A DNA stretch of 7,151 nucleotides from Prevotellaceae bacterium (GCA_031289895.1 JAITOP010000279.1:1-7151); one strand, 5' to 3'; positions 1-6,699 are shown, counted from the stretch's first letter. Translations and numbers: made by a program. Notes: generated from the letters alone by a model not told the origin.

Positions 1-49
1 AGCACAGCGGCAACAACACGAATAATATTAATTTAAATTTTAATGTCAT
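1..49 (-). CDS. Partial CDS (5' end only), putative exported protein
   Basis: On the minus strand an ATG at 49-47 opens a frame that runs off the left edge after 16 codons, reading MTLKFKLILFVLLPLC. This is a lysine-containing N-terminus followed by a hydrophobic stretch, as expected of a Sec signal peptide. The Cys at residue 16 could be a lipobox Cys, but LPLC is a poor fit, so lipidation is uncertain. A good Bacteroidota -7 box (TACTTTTG, minus strand, 75-68) lies 18 bases upstream of the ATG and supports a real start. The gene is divergent from porW. The family cannot be identified from 16 residues, and a chance short frame is possible. Confidence 0.55.
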   Translation of the reverse strand, partial: MTLKFKLILFVLLPLC

Positions 50-67
50 AATATAATTTTACGAGTG

Positions 68-75
68 CAAAAGTA
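68..75 (-). promoter_or_regulatory. Bacteroidota -7 box for the leftward partial gene
   Basis: TACTTTTG on the minus strand matches the Bacteroidota consensus TAnnTTTG and is followed by CACTCG, so transcription would begin about 5-7 bases further on, near 62. That leaves a short 5' UTR of about a dozen bases before the ATG at 49. No clear -33 TTG box is visible at the right spacing. Assignment rests on the motif and its position. Confidence 0.55.
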
Positions 76-132
76 CAATTTGAATTTCAATTTGCGAAAT
101 TGATATGAAAAGATAAGGCAAACAAGATGTTT

Positions 133-176
133 AAGAATTAAAAATGAAAAATGAAAAATGAAGAATTAAAAATGAA
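133..176. repeat. AT-rich direct repeats (AAAAATGA type)
   Basis: AAGAATTAAAAATGAA occurs exactly at 133-148 and again at 161-176 (28-base spacing). The bases between them are further AAAAATGA units with 7-base spacing. This is low-complexity intergenic DNA with no coding potential; slippage is a likely origin. Confidence 0.75.
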
Positions 177-184
177 CAACCGCC

Positions 185-278
185 CAAATACCAACGACTA
201 AATACCAATGACTAAATACTAACGACCAAATACCAACGACCAAATACCAACGACCAAATACCAACGACCAAATACTAA
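185..278. repeat. 14-bp tandem repeat array, six full units plus a partial
   Basis: Units start at 185, 199, 213, 227, 241 and 255, with a truncated seventh from 269. The consensus is CAAATACCAACGAC. Units 1, 4, 5 and 6 are identical; units 2 and 3 carry T at position 1 and one further C-to-T change each. The array lies about 60-150 bases upstream of the porW candidate promoters and outside any ORF. All changes are C/T transitions. Copy number could vary between strains. Confidence 0.92.
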
Positions 279-334
279 ATACCCGAATCCCGAAAATACT
301 GTTAATTTTTGCTATCAATAAAAAATTGTTGAAC

Positions 335-342
335 TATTTTTG
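335..342 (+). promoter_or_regulatory. Alternative upstream -7 box for porW
   Basis: TATTTTTG fits TAnnTTTG and lies 66 bases before the porW ATG. Poly-T-containing matches arise easily by chance in AT-rich DNA, so this is the weaker of two candidates, which lie 40 bases apart. Confidence 0.3.
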
Positions 343-374
343 CATTAATGATGTGTAATTTATTAAAGAAAAAT

Positions 375-382
375 TATCTTTG
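375..382 (+). promoter_or_regulatory. Probable -7 box for porW
   Basis: TATCTTTG matches TAnnTTTG exactly and is placed 25 bases before the porW ATG at 408, predicting a start of transcription near 388 and a 5' UTR of about 20 bases. No convincing -33 TTG box is seen; TGTG at 352-355 is the nearest candidate. Confidence 0.55.
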
Positions 383-407
383 TAGTTTGTTTTATATAAA
401 ATAATAG

Positions 408-3116
408 ATGAAAATTATAAATAAAATAATCGCTTGTGCCGTTTTATTCGCAATTTTTACTTCGTGTTCAACCAAAAAGAATACGGCGACATCACGCGCT
501 TTTCATAAATTTACAGGGCATTACAATACCTATTTCAATGGCTACGAAAGCTACAAAGAAGGTATTAAAAAAGCCGAAAGTACATATCCTGCATCGTTCG
601 ACGAATTGCTGCCTGTGTTTTCGTTTTCGTACAAAGAAACGGCTAACAAAGTAACTTCGGATATGGACAGGGCAATTACAAAATCGAATAAAGTTGTGCA
701 AGACCATTCGATAACGGCAAAACCCGAACTTCCGCGCGGTAAAAAAATGAATAAAGAACAGCGCGCATTTTACAATAAAAAAGAATTTAACGAAAAAATT
801 CCGAAAGCGCATATTCTCATTGCAAAAGCGCAAACGTATATGCAGGATTATACGGGGGCGGCGGCAACTCTCGAATATATGGATTCGCAATACGCGCGCG
901 ATACGATTTTGTACGAATCGCGTATATGGAGCGCAATAGTTTCGACCGAGCGCAACGACCTTGAAGATGCCGAAAACCGACTGAAAATTATAAGCAGAAT
1001 GAAAAATTATCCGAAACAGTATCATCAGTTGTATCATGCTGCGTGGACAAACCTGCTTATAAAACAAAAAAAATACGGCGAGGCTATCGAAAGAATGCAA
1101 AAAACACTGGAATTTACAAAAAAACGTTCCGAAAAAATTCGTTATAATTTTTTGATTGCCCAGCTGCATCAAAAGGTTGGAAATAAAGAAAATTCGCTGA
1201 TATATTTTACTAAAGTTTCTAAAATGAACGCGCCATACAACGTGCGTTTTGCAGCACAAATTCAAAAAGCAAATTCTTTCGACCCTTCAACACAAGGCGG
1301 CGAACTGAAAAAACTTTACACAAAAATGGCGAAAGATAAGAAAAATGAAGAATATTTAGACCAAATTTATTATGCTCTCGGAAATCTTTCGCGATTGGAT
1401 AAAAACGAAAAAGAGGCGGCTGATTATTATCTGAAATCAATAGAAAAAAATCTTGACAACAACGTGCAGCTTGGGCTTACTCACTTGGCTTTGGCGGAAT
1501 TGTATTTTGTTAGTCCCGATTATGTAAAATCGTTTCATAATTATAACGATGCGCGAGGTTCGTTGCCGCAGTTACATGAACATTATGCAGGCATTTTGGA
1601 AAAAATAGATGTACTCGAAGTTCTTGCGCCAAATCTCGAAATCGTAGAACACGAAGACAGTCTGCAAAATATAGCAAATATGCCCAAAGCCGACCGCGAT
1701 AAAATGATTGACGACTTAATTGCCCAAGTGAAAAAACAAAAAGAAGAACAACAAAAATTAGAACAAAGTCGCCAATATTATGTATCACAGTCGGATATGG
1801 AAAGATACGGCGCACGCGAAAATGCAGCAACACAAAATTCGCGCGGAAGTAATGCAAAATGGTATTTTTACAATACAGCACAATTAAATCAAGGTTTAAC
1901 CGAATTTAATATGCGATGGGGTCGCCGCAAACTTGAAGATAACTGGAGGCGCAAAAACAAAGGCGTATTTGAAAATAATAATTTTGACGATATGCAAAAC
2001 GAACCCGACCTATTGGCTACCGAAACAAGCGATACGGCAAAAACAGACACTCAGGATAAAACACCGCAAAAACCGACTCTGACACCCGAACAACGCGAAT
2101 ATTATCTGCAAGATGTGCCGCTTACCGCCGATGCAATGCAAATATCAGACAACAAAATAATGCACGCTTTGTATTTGGTTGCCACATCTTTCAAAAATGA
2201 TTTGAATGACAATAATCGGGCAATCGAGGCGTTTGAAAAACTTGTACAACGCTTTCCCGACAGCGAATATATCGCATCATCATATTATTATCTCTACAAT
2301 TTATACACCGAAAACGGCGAAACATCTGCCGCTGACAAATACAAACAATTGCTGACAAATTATTATCCTAACAATATTCTTACATTGTCGATTATAAATC
2401 CGGGATATTTGCAGGAACTCGAACGAAAAGAACAACAGGTTGAAAATAATTACGAACAAGCGCTAAATCTTTACAGAGAAAATAAAAATACAGAGGCTCT
2501 GGATTTGATAAATGCCACAATAGCAACAAACAGTGAATCAAAAGTTATGCCTCGCTTGGAATTGTTGAAAGTGCTTGCTACAAATTATCAAAATCATCTT
2601 GCATCGTACAAAGAGGCACTGACAAATATCGCAACAAAATACAACGGCAGCGAAACGGAAAAAACAGCAAACGAAATGCTGAAAGTGTTGCAACAAAACG
2701 AAGTTAAAATAATGTCGGAACAAACCGAAGATATTTCGACCACGCAAACGCAAACAGATACTTATTTGCCCGACGACAAAGAGCAATACATTGCAGTGCT
2801 TGTTGATAAATCGCTTGACGTAAATCTGGTAGCATTTGAAATAATTTTGTTTAACGCCGATAACTATCTCGACAGTAATTACGAAACCGCGTCCGAATCG
2901 TTTGATAATAAATACGAACTGCTGATTGTAAAAACACTAAACAGCAAAAACGATGCACGCACTTATTATAGCGAAATGCTGGCGAAATCGGGCTTGATAA
3001 AAAAACTCGAAGGCTCAGAATATCTGCATTTTATTATTAGTCCCGATAATTTGCAGAAACTGAAACAAAATAAAAATGTTGCCGAATATATGCAGTTTTT
3101 TAAAGCAAACTATTAA
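408..3116 (+). CDS. porW: Type IX secretion system TPR lipoprotein PorW/SprE
   Basis: This is a 902-residue lipoprotein of the T9SS, the Bacteroidota machine that exports CTD-tagged proteins and, in gliding species, adhesins. Residues 1-19 are a lipoprotein signal peptide (Lys-rich start, hydrophobic core, lipobox FTSC) with Cys20 as the predicted lipidated residue. The following S-T-K-K has no acidic surface-export signal, so a periplasm-facing outer-membrane location is inferred. Helical TPR-like segments are visible at about 130-400 and 580-760. A charged Lys/Glu/Gln stretch at 433-455 is probably coiled coil. The family-typical block WYFYNT (485-490) plus WGRRKLEDNWRRKN (504-517) and the C-terminal domain (about 790-902, ending in EYMQFFKANY) match my recollection of SprE/PorW closely. 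An acidic, Thr-rich linker lies at 527-560. There is no Shine-Dalgarno sequence; the start is fixed by the signal peptide. PorW is reported to link the trans-envelope core to the outer-membrane translocon. Confidence 0.9.
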   Translation: MKIINKIIACAVLFAIFTSCSTKKNTATSRAFHKFTGHYNTYFNGYESYKEGIKKAESTYPASFDELLPVFSFSYKETANKVTSDMDRAITKSNKVVQDHSITAKPELPRGKKMNKEQRAFYNKKEFNEKIPKAHILIAKAQTYMQDYTGAAATLEYMDSQYARDTILYESRIWSAIVSTERNDLEDAENRLKIISRMKNYPKQYHQLYHAAWTNLLIKQKKYGEAIERMQKTLEFTKKRSEKIRYNFLIAQLHQKVGNKENSLIYFTKVSKMNAPYNVRFAAQIQKANSFDPSTQGGELKKLYTKMAKDKKNEEYLDQIYYALGNLSRLDKNEKEAADYYLKSIEKNLDNNVQLGLTHLALAELYFVSPDYVKSFHNYNDARGSLPQLHEHYAGILEKIDVLEVLAPNLEIVEHEDSLQNIANMPKADRDKMIDDLIAQVKKQKEEQQKLEQSRQYYVSQSDMERYGARENAATQNSRGSNAKWYFYNTAQLNQGLTEFNMRWGRRKLEDNWRRKNKGVFENNNFDDMQNEPDLLATETSDTAKTDTQDKTPQKPTLTPEQREYYLQDVPLTADAMQISDNKIMHALYLVATSFKNDLNDNNRAIEAFEKLVQRFPDSEYIASSYYYLYNLYTENGETSAADKYKQLLTNYYPNNILTLSIINPGYLQELERKEQQVENNYEQALNLYRENKNTEALDLINATIATNSESKVMPRLELLKVLATNYQNHLASYKEALTNIATKYNGSETEKTANEMLKVLQQNEVKIMSEQTEDISTTQTQTDTYLPDDKEQYIAVLVDKSLDVNLVAFEIILFNADNYLDSNYETASESFDNKYELLIVKTLNSKNDARTYYSEMLAKSGLIKKLEGSEYLHFIISPDNLQKLKQNKNVAEYMQFFKANY

Positions 3117-3117
3117 T

Positions 3118-3179
3118 AAATAGTGGTTAATGGTTAGTGATTAATGGTAAATAGTAGTTAATGGTTAGTGATTAATGAT
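3118..3179. repeat. 31-bp perfect-register tandem duplication
   Basis: The segments 3118-3148 and 3149-3179 are adjacent 31-base copies differing at only two positions (G3125/A3156 and G3147/A3178). A 21-base core is identical in both. The unit itself contains smaller GTTAATGG/GATTAATG echoes. It begins two bases after the porW stop codon and is not coding. Confidence 0.92.
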
Positions 3180-3216
3180 GTAAAATACTGAATTGAAAAT
3201 TACGAATTTGCCGAAT

Positions 3217-3286
3217 AAAAAGAAAGTCCGAAGGACTTAAATGTGAATAACCCCCAATGAAGCGCAGCGATTGGGGGATGAAGAAA
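3217..3286. repeat. REP-like unit, copy 1, with two hairpins
   Basis: This 70-base unit recurs at 3294-3363 with a single substitution (G3243 versus A3320). It contains a small perfect hairpin, AAGTCC-GAA-GGACTT (3224-3238), and a strong one, CCCCCAAT and ATTGGGGG around an 11-base loop GAAGCGCAGCG (3251-3277). No T-run follows either stem, so a simple intrinsic terminator is unlikely, although the G/C-rich stem could stall polymerase or protect the porW mRNA 3' end. It resembles interspersed palindromic (REP-type) elements. I cannot name a family. Confidence 0.85.
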
Positions 3287-3293
3287 CGAAAGC

Positions 3294-3363
3294 AAAAAGA
3301 AAGTCCGAAGGACTTAAATATGAATAACCCCCAATGAAGCGCAGCGATTGGGGGATGAAGAAA
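3294..3363. repeat. REP-like unit, copy 2
   Basis: This is the second, nearly identical copy of the unit at 3217-3286, in the same orientation, 77 bases downstream with a 7-base spacer. Hairpins are at 3301-3315 (AAGTCC/GGACTT) and 3328-3354 (CCCCCAAT/ATTGGGGG). It ends 32 bases before the tsaE start codon, so it lies in or just before the tsaE 5' UTR if the gene has its own promoter. No TAnnTTTG box is seen between 3180 and 3395. Confidence 0.85.
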
Positions 3364-3395
3364 AACGATTAAAAATAAACAATTTCTAATATAAA

Positions 3396-3812
3396 ATGTT
3401 TTCGATTGAAATATCCGATTTAAGCAAACTCAGCGATGCTGTCGCCGAGCTGCTGCAACGCATAGGCAACCAGCGCATTATCGCATTTTACGGAAAAATG
3501 GGTGCAGGCAAAACAACAATCATAAAAGAAATTTGCCGACAGATTAATGTTACCGATATTGTAAGCAGTCCCACATTTGCGCTTATCAACGAATATCATT
3601 GTGCAGATGGAAAACAGGTTTTTCATTTCGATTTTTACCGCATCAACAAACTTGGCGAGGCTTACGATTTAGGCTACGAAGAATATTTTTACAGCAACAA
3701 CCTTTGCCTGATAGAATGGGCAGAAAAAATAGAATCACTTTTACCCGACAACACTCTCAAAATCAAAATTGAAGAAATTGAAAATGGCGTGCGGATTGTT
3801 ACGGGAAATTAG
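3396..3812 (+). CDS. tsaE: tRNA threonylcarbamoyladenosine (t6A) biosynthesis ATPase TsaE
   Basis: TsaE is the small cytoplasmic P-loop ATPase that works with TsaB and TsaD to place threonylcarbamoyl on A37 of ANN-decoding tRNAs; in this role it drives turnover of the TsaBD complex. At 138 residues it is close to the usual family length. Visible motifs, in order, are Walker A GKMGAGKT (33-40), the switch-like block SSPTF (57-61), HFDFYRI (77-83, Walker B region), DLGYEEYF (91-98) and IEWAE (106-110). All expected blocks are intact. The ATG follows an A/T-rich stretch without a Shine-Dalgarno sequence, and residues 1-27 form the normal N-terminal segment before the first beta strand. Its tsaB/tsaD partners are not in the window. 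It is separated from porW by about 280 bases of repeats and is convergent with the acetyltransferase gene downstream. Confidence 0.95.
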   Translation: MFSIEISDLSKLSDAVAELLQRIGNQRIIAFYGKMGAGKTTIIKEICRQINVTDIVSSPTFALINEYHCADGKQVFHFDFYRINKLGEAYDLGYEEYFYSNNLCLIEWAEKIESLLPDNTLKIKIEEIENGVRIVTGN

Positions 3813-3854
3813 AAAAGTATGCCTTAAATTGTTGGCGATTTAATATGCTGAAAT

Positions 3855-4571
3855 TTACGATTTTATATTTTTAAATTGCTTTTTATTTAAAGTAAATTTA
3901 CCTGTTTCATTATCATCGGATAACTCAAAATTGGTAACAACCCAATCATCTGAAATAATTTTTGATAATTCTGTAAACCAATCATTTACAATTTTGTTTG
4001 CTTCCGCTGATTCAAGTGTTAGTATTTTCTTTTCATTCATCGGTATTGAAAAAATTTTTTCTTTTAACCAAAAATTAATCGGTTTAAAATTAATTTCGCA
4101 CAATAGCCTGTGTGTTGGAAATTGCCCATGCTGCACAGAATTTAATATTCCATAATAATTGAACAAAACAGTTGTTCCTATTGCCTTAATTTGAGTAAGA
4201 TATAAATGAGAATTAGCAAAATCAAAGGGATTGTATGTCCAATATATTTTTTTTGCGTTTTTATCTTTTAATATTGATATTAAATGGTTTAACAAATTGC
4301 TATCTACTCCTAAATGTCTATATTCGGGAAGTGCCGCCAACATCTGTAAAAGATAAATTCCATTACAATTGGTAGGATATGCTAACGCAATAGCAATGAG
4401 TTTGTTGCCGATAAAAGTTCCCCATTGTTCGCCATATTCTTTAAATTCAATCATAAAATGACTTGGAAGTAAATCTCTGTCTTCGATGTTCCATGCTTTT
4501 CGTTGTACATCCATTGCCTGCTCAAAATCATCTATTTCCGATAATTTTTTGATGATAAAAGAATTGTTCAT
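3855..4571 (-). CDS. GNAT-superfamily acetyltransferase, COG3375-like
   Basis: This 238-residue protein is probably a soluble acyl-CoA-dependent N-acyltransferase of unknown substrate. The N-terminal half has the GNAT layout: an alpha1 segment (15-30, ending KAWNIE), strands around GTFIGNKLIAIALAY (51-65), then strand beta4 and motif A (LQMLAALPEYRHLGVD, 75-90). The acetyl-CoA pyrophosphate loop reads R85-H-L-G88-V-D90, with Asp where the R/Q-x-x-G-x-G/A pattern normally ends in a small residue. The C-terminal half carries WTYNPF (111-116) with N120, YG (140-141) and FPTHRLLCE (151-159). These match the WTFDPL, YG and PTDRL blocks I associate with COG3375 predicted acetyltransferases. The last 70 residues are Lys/Asn-rich and less recognisable. 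Base composition is more AT-rich than in porW or tnaA, which fits a recently acquired or less constrained gene. No TAnnTTTG box is evident upstream on the minus strand. Confidence 0.8.
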   Translation of the reverse strand: MNNSFIIKKLSEIDDFEQAMDVQRKAWNIEDRDLLPSHFMIEFKEYGEQWGTFIGNKLIAIALAYPTNCNGIYLLQMLAALPEYRHLGVDSNLLNHLISILKDKNAKKIYWTYNPFDFANSHLYLTQIKAIGTTVLFNYYGILNSVQHGQFPTHRLLCEINFKPINFWLKEKIFSIPMNEKKILTLESAEANKIVNDWFTELSKIISDDWVVTNFELSDDNETGKFTLNKKQFKNIKS

Positions 4572-4644
4572 AATCTGCGTTTCGACAAGGTTTTACCTAA
4601 ATTTGTTGTGTTTTTCATTATATTTATTTTTTCAGTGCATAGTC

Positions 4645-4723
4645 GTCATTGCCGAGCGGAGCGAAACAATACAGTGTTTTACCAATTCTTCTGTTTTGTT
4701 TCTGACTGCCGCTATTGCAATGA
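4645..4723. repeat. Degenerate REP-like palindromic remnant
   Basis: GTCATTGCCGAGCGGAGCGA begins at 4645 and is followed by AACAAT to 4670. The block resembles the widespread GTCATTGCGAGCG-AGCGAAGCAAT class of interspersed repeats, with an extra C and A for G in the second arm, so the short stem is decayed (ATTG/CAAT remains). A wider 7-base inverted pair, TCATTGC (4646-4652) and GCAATGA (4717-4723), brackets it. The family resemblance is from memory. Confidence 0.55.
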
Positions 4724-4921
4724 TTTCCGTTATTCGATAATATATACTTTACTGACATAATTCTAAATTTTAAAATTGTTTGTAATAAATTTTACTTGAA
4801 AACAGGGATATGACGAAAAATAAAACACGAAAAAAACATAGTTTCCTCCGATAAATTTATTATTAAATGTTTCGTAATAGTTTGTAAATAAAGAATATTT
4901 TATTATACTAACGCGCGATGG

Positions 4922-4971
<50 letters not shown>

Positions 4972-5146
4972 GCAAAATTTCCGACACTGCCAAATATTTA
5001 ACATACTTTTGCGCATTGTTTTTATTATTTTCGTAGATGTCTTGCATAATTTGTTGTTTTCATTTCATATAACGATACAAAAATAGTAAAAATTTTATTT
5101 AATCAACAAAAAAATCAAAATTTAGGCTTATTATTATTTTTTTTAT

Positions 5147-5154
5147 TACATTTG
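5147..5154 (+). promoter_or_regulatory. Probable -7 box of the tnaA promoter
   Basis: TACATTTG is an exact TAnnTTTG match, followed by CACTAA, placing the transcript start at about 5160. The upstream DNA is T-rich; no good -33 TTG box is visible. The tnaA ATG is at 5326, so the inferred leader is about 165 nt, long enough to hold regulatory structure. Confidence 0.6.
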
Positions 5155-5160
5155 CACTAA

Positions 5161-5256
5161 ATGTCAATGTCAATTATCAAAATAATGCTTTCGGATTGTT
5201 ATCGTTATATCAATATCAAAAAACGCGATAACGTCTGTGGTATTGGTATATCATAA
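5161..5256 (+). other. 31-codon leader ORF before tnaA (uncertain)
   Basis: An ATG at 5161, almost exactly at the predicted transcript start, opens a 31-codon frame beginning MSMSIIKIMLSDCYRY and ending at TAA 5254-5256. If translated it would be nearly leaderless. It contains no Trp, so it is not a counterpart of the E. coli TnaC leader peptide, which depends on a critical Trp. There is no Shine-Dalgarno sequence and no recognised homology. The frame may be chance; it is recorded because it overlaps the alternative hairpins at 5198-5233. Confidence 0.2.
5198..5233 (+). promoter_or_regulatory. Alternative-pairing hairpin in the tnaA leader
   Basis: GTTATCG (5198-5204) can pair with CGATAAC (5226-5232), 7 bp. 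The overlapping CGTTAT (5203-5208) can instead pair with ATAACG (5228-5233), 6 bp. The two pairings share their 3' arm and exclude one another. A further small stem, TTGGT (5243-5247) with ACCAA (5258-5262), follows. No T-run follows these stems, so a classical attenuator is not evident. Confidence 0.3.
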
Positions 5257-5270
5257 GACCAAGATGGTTT

Positions 5271-5300
5271 TAAATCGTAATTAAAAATAATAAATCGTAA
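5271..5300. repeat. TAAATCGTAA direct repeats just upstream of tnaA
   Basis: TAAATCGTAA occurs at 5271-5280 and 5291-5300, exactly 20 bases apart, with a decayed TAAATCAAAA at 5305-5314. Two-turn spacing could suit a DNA-binding protein, but the repeats lie downstream of the predicted transcript start, and similar AAATCGTAAAT strings are common low-complexity DNA in Bacteroidota. Confidence 0.6.
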
Positions 5301-5325
5301 ATAATAAATCAAAAATATAATTAAT

Positions 5326-6699
5326 ATGGAATTACCATTTGCAGAATCGTGGAAAATAAAAATGATTGAGCCTATACGAAAAAGCACGCGCAACGAACGC
5401 GAACAATGGCTCAAACAAGCTGATTACAACGTTTTTAAACTTAAAGCCGAACAGGTTTATATCGACCTGCTTACCGACTCAGGCACAGGCGCAATGAGCG
5501 ACCGACAATGGGCATCGATGATGATTGGCGACGAAAGTTATGCCGGCGCAACTTCGTTTTTTAAAATGAAAGAGGCGATAAACCGAATCACAGGATTTGA
5601 ATTTGTTTTGCCCACGCATCAAGGGCGGGCAGCCGAAAATGTGCTGTTTTCCTGTCTTGTGAAAGAGGGCGATTACGTTCCCGGAAATTCGCATTTCGAC
5701 ACCACAAAAGGACACATTGAATCGCGCAAAGCATTTGCCGTTGATTGTACTATTGCCGAAGCCTGCGACACTCAACTCGAACTGCCGTTTAAAGGCAACG
5801 TAGATATTGCAAAACTCGAAAAAGTTTTGAACGAACACAACCAAAAAATTCCGTTCGTAATTGTAACCATCACCAACAATACCGCCGGCGGACAACCCGT
5901 TTCGATGCAAAATTTACGCGAAGTTCACAAACTTGCAAAACAATACAACAAGCCCGTTTTGTTTGATTCTGCCCGCTTTGCCGAAAATGCTTATTTCATA
6001 AAAGTTCGCGAAAAAGGTTATGAAAATAAAACGATAAAAGAAATTTGCCGCGAAATGTTTACCTACGCCGATGGAATGACAATGAGCGCGAAAAAAGATG
6101 CCGTAGTGAATATGGGCGGATTTATTGCAACAAATATAGAAGATTGGTACGAACAGGCGAAGGTGAAAGGCATTGTTTTTGAGGGATATATAACCTACGG
6201 CGGAATGAACGGACGCGACATGAACGCTCTTGCCGTTGGACTTGACGAAAACACGGAATTTGAAAATCTCGAAACGCGAATTAAGCAAGTTGAATATTTA
6301 GCTGAGCGGCTCGACGAATTTGGCGTTCCTTATCAACGCCCTGCCGGAGGACACGCAATTTTTATTGATGCCCCAAAAGTGCTGACACAAGTTGCAAAAG
6401 AAGAATTTCCTGCGCAAACGCTGACTGTTGAACTTTATCTTGAGGCAGGAATTCGCGGATGCGAAATAGGCTACATTCTTGCCGACCGCGACCCTGTTAC
6501 CCGCGAAAACCGCTTTGAAGGCAACGATTTTTTGCGATTGGCAATACCGCGCCGCACATACACAAATAATCATATAGACGTAATTGCAGTTGCGCTTAAA
6601 AATGTTTTCGACCGCCGAAACAGCATAACACGCGGAGTAGCAATAGAATGGGAAGCCGAACTAATGCGCCATTTTACAGTGAAACTGAAACGGTTGTAA
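5326..6699 (+). CDS. tnaA: Tryptophanase (L-tryptophan indole-lyase)
   Basis: This cytoplasmic PLP enzyme splits L-tryptophan into indole, pyruvate and ammonia. At 457 residues it is full length for the tryptophanase/tyrosine phenol-lyase (TPL) family. Visible landmarks are YIDLLTDSGTGAMSD (45-59), THQGRAAEN (97-105), TNNTAGGQP (183-191), the PLP-contacting FDSARF (213-218), SAKKD (254-258) with Lys257 as the Schiff-base lysine, and Arg404 as the substrate-carboxylate Arg. Two positions separate it from TPL: Ile381 stands where TPL has the phenol-binding Arg381, and His449 (RHFT) matches E. coli TnaA His463 where TPL has Phe448. The start MELPFAESWKIKM is what I recall for Bacteroides-type tryptophanases and fixes the ATG. 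The gene follows a long leader with its own -7 box. No Trp permease gene follows, so it appears monocistronic, and the downstream DNA is gene-free palindromic sequence. Confidence 0.95.
   Translation: MELPFAESWKIKMIEPIRKSTRNEREQWLKQADYNVFKLKAEQVYIDLLTDSGTGAMSDRQWASMMIGDESYAGATSFFKMKEAINRITGFEFVLPTHQGRAAENVLFSCLVKEGDYVPGNSHFDTTKGHIESRKAFAVDCTIAEACDTQLELPFKGNVDIAKLEKVLNEHNQKIPFVIVTITNNTAGGQPVSMQNLREVHKLAKQYNKPVLFDSARFAENAYFIKVREKGYENKTIKEICREMFTYADGMTMSAKKDAVVNMGGFIATNIEDWYEQAKVKGIVFEGYITYGGMNGRDMNALAVGLDENTEFENLETRIKQVEYLAERLDEFGVPYQRPAGGHAIFIDAPKVLTQVAKEEFPAQTLTVELYLEAGIRGCEIGYILADRDPVTRENRFEGNDFLRLAIPRRTYTNNHIDVIAVALKNVFDRRNSITRGVAIEWEAELMRHFTVKLKRL

Noticed and set aside
185..278. CRISPR array
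   Set aside because: The 14-bp units are directly adjacent with no unique spacers, and no cas gene is nearby.
492..1265. Long minus-strand open frame of 257 codons inside porW
   Set aside because: It lies wholly antisense to a well-supported gene and gives a Phe/Arg/Cys-rich translation typical of an antisense shadow of Lys/Glu-rich coding DNA.
3251..3277. Intrinsic terminator for porW
   Set aside because: The G/C-rich stem is strong but is followed by ATGAAGAAA, not a T-run. The unit is also repeated, which fits a REP-like element better.
3813..3854. Bidirectional terminator between tsaE and the acetyltransferase gene
   Set aside because: Only a 6-bp A/T stem (TTAAAT with ATTTAA) around an 8-base loop is present, with no G/C content and no clear T-run; too weak to call.
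5479..6573. Minus-strand open frames across tnaA
   Set aside because: They are antisense shadows of a fully conserved enzyme gene and show no motif of their own.
5326..6699. Tyrosine phenol-lyase instead of tryptophanase
   Set aside because: Ile381 replaces the phenol-lyase Arg381, and His449 occupies the place of TPL Phe448, both as in tryptophanases.
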